Positions 5,149 through 9,918 of a stretch of 9,918 bases of DNA are shown piece by piece. Every line of letters begins with the position of its first letter. Positions within the stretch are counted from its first letter, which is position 1. Origin of the DNA: Sulfurospirillum sp. UBA6810 (GTDB taxonomy: Bacteria; Campylobacterota; Campylobacteria; Campylobacterales; Sulfurospirillaceae); assembly GCA_002469305.1 (NCBI GenBank), contig DKEY01000053.1:1-9918 (forward strand), written 5' to 3'. The notes beneath the pieces were generated by a model, which saw only the letters and a list, made by a program, of their open reading frames with translations, made no database searches and had not been told where the DNA came from. The position numbers and the translations under genes were made by a program.

Positions 5149-6509
5149 GACAAAAAAAGAGTAGTTCGGGTATCTTGGTATTGGTATTTTTTATAGTAGT
5201 TATAGCAGCACTAGCGTATGTATATAACTCAAAATTTTTTGAAAGAAGAGTGCCGACTATTGAATTAGCAGATGTTATAGAGTGGAATTTAAAAAAGCCT
5301 ATTCAAGTAACTATTAAAGATGAGAGTGGTATCAAATTTTTAAGAGCAGTTTTGAATGACGGTAAAAATAGCATAATTTTAGAGAAAAAAGTTTTTGAAA
5401 CTGCACAAAAAGAGGTAGTTTTAGATATAGAGTTTCCAAGAACAGGTTTCATTGGCAATAAAAAGCATTTTGAATTATCTATAGAAGCCCTTGATGCAAG
5501 CAAGTGGAACTTTTTCGCAGGAAATACAAACATAAAAAAAAGCATTATAAATGTTGATACAAAAAAACCTGATTTATTTATAGTGAACAACTCCTACAAA
5601 ATTATAAAAGGGGGTGTTGCTACTGTTGTTTTTCATACAAAAGATGAAAATTTAAAAGAACTTTATATTCAAACTAATTTTGATAAGAAATTTTATCCAA
5701 CACCTTTTTATAAAGATGGATATTATGTCTCATTTGTAGCATGGCCAAGTGATGAAGAAAACTTTTCAGCTACTATCGTTGCAAGTGATAAAGCAGGTAA
5801 TATTTCAAAAGAGAGGATAAGATTTTATCTCAGTAACAGGAAATATAGAGTTTCAAAAATCAATCTTAAAGATAGTTTTTTAGATGGTAAAATTGCTGAT
5901 TTGGCAGCTGAACTTTCTACATCATCAGCTGAAATGAATAAAATAGACAAATTTAAGTTTGTAAATGAAGATGTTAGAAAAGACAATGAGAGAATAATAG
6001 AACGGGTAACTTCAAAATATCCGAAAGAGTTACTTAGCGAGTTTCATATAGAGCCTTTTTATCCTTTAAAAAATGCAGCAGCCGTTGCGAGTTTTGGTGA
6101 TCATAGATTTTATAGGTATAACCAAAATGAAGTGAGTCAATCTTTTCATGTAGGGCTTGATTTGGCTAGTACTGCAGAGGCAAATATCATTACATCTAAT
6201 GATGGAGTAGTTGTTTATGCTTCGCAAAATGGTATTTATGGCGAAAATATGATTTTATCACATGGACTAGGATTGTATTCACTTTATGGGCATTGTTCAA
6301 CTTTTTTGGTAAAAGAGGGTGAAGTTCTTTCCAAAGGACAGGCTATTGCAACAACTGGAAAAACAGGTTTAGCCTTGGGAGACCATTTGCATTTTGGGAT
6401 ACTCGTTCAAGGGATTGAGGTTCGACCTGAAGAGTGGATGGATACATCGTGGCTCAAGGATAATGTTTTTGGTGTTATGGATGCTGCAAAAAAGATCATT
6501 GATAGATAA
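5145..6509 (+). CDS. Membrane-anchored M23 (LytM) family peptidoglycan endopeptidase
   Basis: A 454-residue protein with a short basic N-terminus, one hydrophobic segment (about residues 10-27, no clear signal-peptidase site, so probably an anchor), and a long periplasmic region (about 35-300). A C-terminal LytM/M23 domain (about 330-435) follows. Zinc ligands are His335 and Asp339 (HVGLD) and His416; catalytic histidines are His383 (YGHCS) and His414 (DHLHF). All are intact, so it should be an active D,D- or D,L-endopeptidase, not a regulator with a dead site. The middle region looks mainly beta; VASDKAGN near 212-219 resembles bacterial Ig-like repeats. Related Campylobacterota M23 enzymes set cell curvature and wall cross-linking, but I cannot assign this to a particular Csd/Pgp orthologue. 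It is coupled to the upstream phosphoesterase by ATGA, and minC follows after 19 bases. Confidence 0.92.
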   Translation: MRQKKSSSGILVLVFFIVVIAALAYVYNSKFFERRVPTIELADVIEWNLKKPIQVTIKDESGIKFLRAVLNDGKNSIILEKKVFETAQKEVVLDIEFPRTGFIGNKKHFELSIEALDASKWNFFAGNTNIKKSIINVDTKKPDLFIVNNSYKIIKGGVATVVFHTKDENLKELYIQTNFDKKFYPTPFYKDGYYVSFVAWPSDEENFSATIVASDKAGNISKERIRFYLSNRKYRVSKINLKDSFLDGKIADLAAELSTSSAEMNKIDKFKFVNEDVRKDNERIIERVTSKYPKELLSEFHIEPFYPLKNAAAVASFGDHRFYRYNQNEVSQSFHVGLDLASTAEANIITSNDGVVVYASQNGIYGENMILSHGLGLYSLYGHCSTFLVKEGEVLSKGQAIATTGKTGLALGDHLHFGILVQGIEVRPEEWMDTSWLKDNVFGVMDAAKKIIDR

Positions 6510-6528
6510 AGATAAATGAAAGATAGAC

Positions 6529-7137
6529 ATGGTAGTTAAACAGAAAAATTTAAGAGTTTTTCATATCAAAGTTGAGAGTGAAAAAGAGTTTATTGAGTAT
6601 TTCAATAAAAACTCTGTTATACTTAAGGAATTCTTTTTGCTTCTTGAAGGTGATATCAGTAAAAATATAGAAGTTCTACTTCATGATGCACAGATTTGTT
6701 ATAAAGATATAAATAATTGTTCCCTTCGCTTAGGAAGTGTAAAAAAAGAAGTTCTTCCTGAAGAAGAGAAAAAAGAGAACGAAGATATAAAACAAGAAAC
6801 TCTTTTTACACAAAAAGAGAAAGAAGATAAAAAAGCAGTTGCAATCTTTGATAGACCAATTCGCTCAGGTGAAGAGATTAGTGAGGATGTGCCTGTTGTT
6901 GTCTTTGGTAGGGTAAATAGTGGTGCAAAACTTTTTTGTACAAAAAACCTCTCTATATATGGGGAAGTTGACGGTTTGGTTCAGTGTGATGGTGAATTTA
7001 TAGTAATTTTTGGCATCAGTAACAGGGGACATGTTATCTTCAATGGTGAAATTATAGATAGAGATATGATAAAAAGCGATGTTTTGCAAAAAATCGTTAT
7101 AAAAAACAATAAGATAATTATAAAGGAAGTTCTATAG
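6529..7137 (+). CDS. minC: Septum site-determining protein MinC
   Basis: MinC, recruited to the membrane by MinD, blocks FtsZ ring assembly away from midcell. The 202-residue protein has the two-domain layout: a weakly conserved N-terminal FtsZ-inhibiting domain (about 1-72), a Lys/Glu-rich linker (about 74-103), and a C-terminal beta-helix domain (105-202). The MinD-binding signature is RSGEEISEDVPVVVFGRVNS (112-131), followed by SGAKLFCTKNLSIYGEVDG. It is slightly shorter than the E. coli protein (231). minD and minE are not adjacent. The ribosome binding site is poor (only AAAGA before ATG 6529) and no better in-frame start exists upstream. It lies between two envelope genes and shares one base with the GTG just before the lpxC ATG. 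Confidence 0.92.
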   Translation: MVVKQKNLRVFHIKVESEKEFIEYFNKNSVILKEFFLLLEGDISKNIEVLLHDAQICYKDINNCSLRLGSVKKEVLPEEEKKENEDIKQETLFTQKEKEDKKAVAIFDRPIRSGEEISEDVPVVVFGRVNSGAKLFCTKNLSIYGEVDGLVQCDGEFIVIFGISNRGHVIFNGEIIDRDMIKSDVLQKIVIKNNKIIIKEVL

Positions 7138-7139
7138 TG

Positions 7140-8024
7140 ATGAAGCAAACTACTATAGATAAAAGAGTTGAGAGTGTTGGGATTGGTCTGCATAAAGGCG
7201 AACCTATCAAGATAGTACTTGAACCACTTGAAGCAAATAGCGGAATAGTTTTTTATAGAAGCGATGTAGGTATGAGTGTAAAAGCAGAGCCTGCGAGTGT
7301 TGTTAATACACAAATGGCAACCGTTATTGGTGATGGCCAAAATTATATATCTACGATAGAACACTTACTCTCAGCAATCTACTCTTATGGCATTGATAAT
7401 ATCTTGATTTCTGTTGATAGCGCAGAAGTTCCTGTTATGGACGGAAGTGGAGCCAGTTTTTGTATGATGCTAGATGAAGCAGGCTTGAGAGAACTTGATG
7501 CAAATAAATCAGTACTTATCATCAAAAAAGAGGTCATGGTAGTTGATGGGGAAAAATATGCAAAAATTTCTCCTACAAACAAAGTAAGGTATGATTTTGT
7601 TATTGATTTTGCTCATCCAGTTATAGGAAAACAAGAGTATAGCTTTGAGTTTAGCAAAAAAGGTTATATAGAAGAAATTTCTCGAGCAAGAACTTTTGGT
7701 TTTTTAAAAGATGTGCAATATCTTAGAAGTAGAGGACTTGCCCTTGGAGGTTCTTTGGAAAATGCAATAGTAATGGATGATAAAAAAATTCTCAATCCAG
7801 AGGGTTTAAGGTTTAGTCAAGAGTTTGTCAAGCACAAAATTCTTGATGCTCTTGGAGATTTGGCACTTCTTGGAGCGCCTGTTATAGGTAATTACGAGTC
7901 TTTTGCAGGAAGTCATAATCTCAATCACTTACTGACAAAAGAGATACTCAAAGATCCAACAAATTATGAGTTAAGATCACTTAATATAGAAAATGAATTT
8001 GAATTAGTAAAGGTATTTGCATAA
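7140..8024 (+). CDS. lpxC: UDP-3-O-acyl-N-acetylglucosamine deacetylase (LpxC)
   Basis: This cytosolic zinc enzyme performs the committed, usually rate-controlling step of lipid A synthesis, so the cell makes an LPS-type outer membrane. With the ATG at 7140 it is 294 residues. Zinc ligands are His75 (IEHLLSA), His232 and Asp236 (FVKHKILDALGD), and catalytic His259 (AGSHNLNHLL). PVMDGSGASF and RARTFGFLKDVQYLR are further family signatures. A GTG at 7137, in frame, overlaps the last base of the minC stop and is nine bases from AAGGA (7123-7127). The ATG is twelve bases away. I chose ATG because the H. pylori protein, as I recall, begins MKQTTI in the same way, but GTG (295 residues) is equally possible. 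The 3' end overlaps the next gene in an unusual ATAA. Confidence 0.97.
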   Translation: MKQTTIDKRVESVGIGLHKGEPIKIVLEPLEANSGIVFYRSDVGMSVKAEPASVVNTQMATVIGDGQNYISTIEHLLSAIYSYGIDNILISVDSAEVPVMDGSGASFCMMLDEAGLRELDANKSVLIIKKEVMVVDGEKYAKISPTNKVRYDFVIDFAHPVIGKQEYSFEFSKKGYIEEISRARTFGFLKDVQYLRSRGLALGGSLENAIVMDDKKILNPEGLRFSQEFVKHKILDALGDLALLGAPVIGNYESFAGSHNLNHLLTKEILKDPTNYELRSLNIENEFELVKVFA

Positions 8025-8479
8025 AAGCTACAATTGATATAGTTATAGTTTCATTATCTTCCCCGCTTTTAATCGGTCTTTATGAAAATGATAAACTCTT
8101 TGATACAATAACTACTGAAGAAAAAACTAGTGAAGTGTTACCCAATATTTTTAAAAAACTACTTAAAGAGTATGCGTGCAAACGTGTATTTTTTGCAAGA
8201 GGCCCAGGTAGTTTTATGGCGATAAAAATAACTTACATCTTTTTAAGAACGATTAGTATAACAAGAGGTATAGAGCTATACGCTACCGATGGATTTTATT
8301 TTAGTGAAGATAAACCTATCAAAGCTATGAAAAAAATGTATTTTGTCAAAGAAAATGCTAAAATAACGACCAAATTTTTTAATGAAGAGATAAATACCGA
8401 GTTTAAACTTCCTCAAGAATTAAAAATAGAGAAATTTTCAAAAGATATAGAACCTTTATATATCTTACCAGCCGTATAG
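8021..8479 (+). CDS. tsaB: TsaB-like tRNA t6A synthesis protein, apparent AUA start
   Basis: TsaB is the scaffold partner of TsaD in making t6A37 on ANN-decoding tRNAs. This frame encodes 152 residues, short against about 220-230 for E. coli TsaB, but has the signature segments. An N-terminal strand with SLSSPLLIGLYEN (about 11-23) corresponds to the IDTS...VAL region, and ARGPGSFMAIKITY (about 59-72) matches the RGPGSFTGLRIG motif. Only GTG at 8135 is a canonical start and it would delete the first strand. The frame is open up to 8003 with no ATG, GTG, TTG or CTG before that. The best candidate is ATA at 8021, seven bases after AAAGG (8009-8013) and overlapping the lpxC TAA as ATAA. The C-terminal part is not conserved enough for me to recognise. 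Family call fair; start unusual. Confidence 0.75.
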   Translation: MKATIDIVIVSLSSPLLIGLYENDKLFDTITTEEKTSEVLPNIFKKLLKEYACKRVFFARGPGSFMAIKITYIFLRTISITRGIELYATDGFYFSEDKPIKAMKKMYFVKENAKITTKFFNEEINTEFKLPQELKIEKFSKDIEPLYILPAV

Positions 8480-8487
8480 GAGAGATG

Positions 8488-9372
8488 ATGACAATCCAAG
8501 TACCAGCAACAAGTGCAAATCTAGGACCAGGTTTTGATACTTTGGGTTTGGCTGTACAACTATATAATTATGTAACAATCAAGCCATCTTCTTGTTATAG
8601 TGTTTCTATAAAAGGGGAAGGCGAGCATAAACCAAAATTGAAAGTGAACAATATATTTGTCTCTATTTTTTATGATATTTATCAAGAATTAGTAGGAAAA
8701 AAAGATAATTTTAGATTTGAATTTGAAAACAATATTCCTTTTTCAAGAGGGCTAGGAAGTAGTTCCGCAGTTATCGTCGGAGCAATTGCGAGTGCTTATG
8801 AGATGGCTGGGATAAAAGTAAGTAAAGAGACTATTCTTAACAAAGCACTTTTTTATGAAAACCACCCAGATAACATCGCACCAGCTGTGTATGGCGGTTT
8901 TACCTCTTCTCTTGTTCATGAGGGGAGCGTGAAAACTCTCAAAAAAGAGATGCCAAAGAATTTAAAAGCAGTTGTTGTTATCCCTGATAGACCTATGTCA
9001 ACAGCCCATTCACGAACACAACTTCCAAAGTCTTATGTTATGAAAGATGTTGTATATAACCTCTCAAGAGTTGGATTTATGAGTTCTGCTTTTTTTAGTG
9101 AAAATTGGGATATGCTAAAATTTGGTGCAAATGATTGTATGCATGAAGATAGAAGAATGAAAAAGCTAAAAGAGCTTTTTAAGGTAAGAGAAATAGCTTT
9201 AAATAATGGTGCATTGATGAGTACACTTTCAGGAAGTGGCTCAACTTTTTTTAATTTGTGTTATGAAAAGGATGCAAAATTGTTGGAAGATACTTTAAAA
9301 AGTAGCTTTCCGTCATACAGAGTAGAGACCCTTGAGCTTGATAATCATGGCTTTAGTGTTCTAAAAAGATAA
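8488..9372 (+). CDS. thrB: Homoserine kinase (ThrB)
   Basis: ThrB is a GHMP-family kinase that phosphorylates homoserine with ATP on the way to threonine. Motifs are intact: the N-terminal VPATSANLGPGFDTLGLAV (residues 5-23), the ATP-binding glycine-rich loop FSRGLGSSSAV (85-95) and the C-terminal LSGSGSTFFN (247-256). With the start at 8488 it is 294 residues, normal for the family. Two ATG codons are adjacent (8485 and 8488). AGGAG at 8478-8482, which overlaps the stop of the TsaB-like gene, is two bases from the first and five from the second, so I prefer the second. No other threonine gene is nearby; its place among envelope and translation genes is, as I recall, shared by H. pylori and C. 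jejuni. Confidence 0.96.
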   Translation: MTIQVPATSANLGPGFDTLGLAVQLYNYVTIKPSSCYSVSIKGEGEHKPKLKVNNIFVSIFYDIYQELVGKKDNFRFEFENNIPFSRGLGSSSAVIVGAIASAYEMAGIKVSKETILNKALFYENHPDNIAPAVYGGFTSSLVHEGSVKTLKKEMPKNLKAVVVIPDRPMSTAHSRTQLPKSYVMKDVVYNLSRVGFMSSAFFSENWDMLKFGANDCMHEDRRMKKLKELFKVREIALNNGALMSTLSGSGSTFFNLCYEKDAKLLEDTLKSSFPSYRVETLELDNHGFSVLKR

Positions 9373-9387
9373 AAAACAGTTTAATTT

Positions 9388-9396
9388 TGGTATAAT
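9388..9396 (+). promoter_or_regulatory. Extended -10 element abutting the ylxR start
   Basis: TGGTATAAT is a perfect TGn-TATAAT match in the 25-base gap after thrB. It ends one base before the ylxR ATG at 9398, so a transcript would begin near 9403, inside the annotated start. It could serve ylxR from an internal ATG (9425) and infB, or be a chance match in AT-rich DNA. Confidence 0.4.
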
Positions 9397-9397
9397 C

Positions 9398-9682
9398 ATG
9401 AGCGCAATAAATAAGCCAACAAGAATGTGTGTTGTCTGCAGGGGACGATTTGAACAAAATACTTTACTTCGATTTCAAACAAATAGTGGAAAAATATTAG
9501 AGTTTTCAAAGATAGGAAGAAGTTTTTACATGTGTAAAAATTGTATTTCGCTCAAAGAAGAGAAGCTTGTGAAGTTGTTAAATAGCAAATTAAAAACTAG
9601 AAATAAAAAAATAATTGAATTTGGGGATTATTTCTCAAAGATAGTGCAAGAGCACAATAAGGAGACAGGTACGAATGGATAG
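9398..9682 (+). CDS. ylxR: YlxR family RNA-binding protein (DUF448)
   Basis: A 94-residue basic protein of the YlxR/DUF448 family, which is almost always encoded just upstream of infB in the nusA-infB region. In Gram-positive bacteria it has been linked to RNA binding and to RNase P. The family signature is the N-terminal RMCVVCRGRFEQNTLLRF (about 9-26). A second pair, Cys46 and Cys49 (YMCKNC), gives a CxxC...CxxC arrangement that could hold zinc. ATG 9398 has no ribosome binding site and directly follows a -10 motif. An internal ATG at 9425 would start at Met10, just before the first cysteine pair, and is the alternative. Its end overlaps infB by eight bases. nusA is not upstream here; thrB is. 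Confidence 0.88.
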   Translation: MSAINKPTRMCVVCRGRFEQNTLLRFQTNSGKILEFSKIGRSFYMCKNCISLKEEKLVKLLNSKLKTRNKKIIEFGDYFSKIVQEHNKETGTNG

Positions 9683-9918
9683 GGTGCGTATACACGAAAT
9701 TGCAAAAGAGCTTGGTATTAAGAGTAAAGACGTTGTTGAAAAGGCAACGGAATTAGGATTGGAGGCAAAAGCTGCTTCTAGTGCCGTTACTCCTGAAGAA
9801 GCTGAAAAACTGATGAACTACGTTCTAACTGGTGTTAAAGAGGATATCGTTCCTGCTCAAGAAGTAAAAAAATCCCCAAAAGTTGAAGAAAAAGAGCAAG
9901 AGGTAGAAAAAGAGGTTG
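9675..9918 (+). CDS. infB: Translation initiation factor IF-2, N-terminal part (cut by window end)
   Basis: IF2 is the GTPase that places initiator tRNA on the ribosome. Only the first 81 codons are in the window. They encode the small IF2_N domain, with RIHEIAKELGIKSKDVVEKA at about residues 5-24 and the helix VTPEEAEKLMNYV at about 40-52. The typical charged Glu/Lys-rich linker then begins. The G domain lies beyond the edge. ATG 9675 lies inside the end of ylxR (8-base overlap). AGG at 9667-9669 is five bases upstream and GGAG at 9661-9664 ten, so translation is coupled to ylxR. Position after ylxR confirms the call. Confidence 0.95.
   Translation, partial: MDRVRIHEIAKELGIKSKDVVEKATELGLEAKAASSAVTPEEAEKLMNYVLTGVKEDIVPAQEVKKSPKVEEKEQEVEKEV

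Noticed and set aside
7990..8030. Programmed -1 frameshift from lpxC into the TsaB-like frame instead of an AUA start.
   Set aside because: The geometry (-1) would fit, but no X XXY YYZ slippery heptamer precedes the lpxC stop, and both proteins are known as separate single-domain families.

Overview
The window is AT-rich (roughly two thirds A+T by eye) and almost fully coding. It has no mobile elements, CRISPR arrays, rRNA or tRNA genes. Protein style and gene order point to a Campylobacterota (Epsilonproteobacteria) chromosome. The run minC-lpxC-tsaB-like-thrB-ylxR-infB, the nadA-nadC pair, the extended -10 promoters without a recognisable -35, and several non-ATG starts all fit. A Sulfurimonas-like free-living relative is my guess, but the genus is inference.

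Layout: Bases 32-983 hold a minus-strand pair, plsY then folB (phospholipid acylation, folate synthesis), overlapping by 8 bases. A 118-base divergent intergenic region (984-1101) carries back-to-back extended -10 promoters. From 1102 everything is on the plus strand: nadA, a possible 37-codon ORF (2095-2208) and nadC (de novo NAD), then flhB (flagellar export switch). A short non-coding gap (4108-4209) with a promoter-like -10 leads into a DHH/DHHA1 phosphoesterase (NrnA-like). This overlaps by ATGA a membrane-anchored M23/LytM peptidase. Then come minC (division-site selection), lpxC (committed step of lipid A), a divergent short tsaB-like gene (tRNA t6A), thrB (homoserine kinase), ylxR and the 5' end of infB, which runs off the window. 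The largest non-coding stretch is about 118 bases.

The second half is a tightly packed run joining envelope growth and division (M23 peptidase, MinC, LpxC) with translation genes (TsaB-like, YlxR, IF2), so polar effects and translational coupling are likely. I see no undescribed defence, mobile or biosynthetic system; this is housekeeping sequence.

Three details deserve a second look. (1) The tsaB-like gene has no canonical start upstream of its conserved N-terminus and seems to begin at an AUA embedded in the lpxC stop, as if an ATGA overlap had become ATAA. (2) The 10-base palindrome TTACATGTAA occurs four times in about 4 kb, far above chance, in coding and non-coding DNA and in different reading frames. 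(3) A 37-codon ORF fits exactly between the nadA stop and the nadC start and carries a hairpin touching the nadC ribosome binding site.
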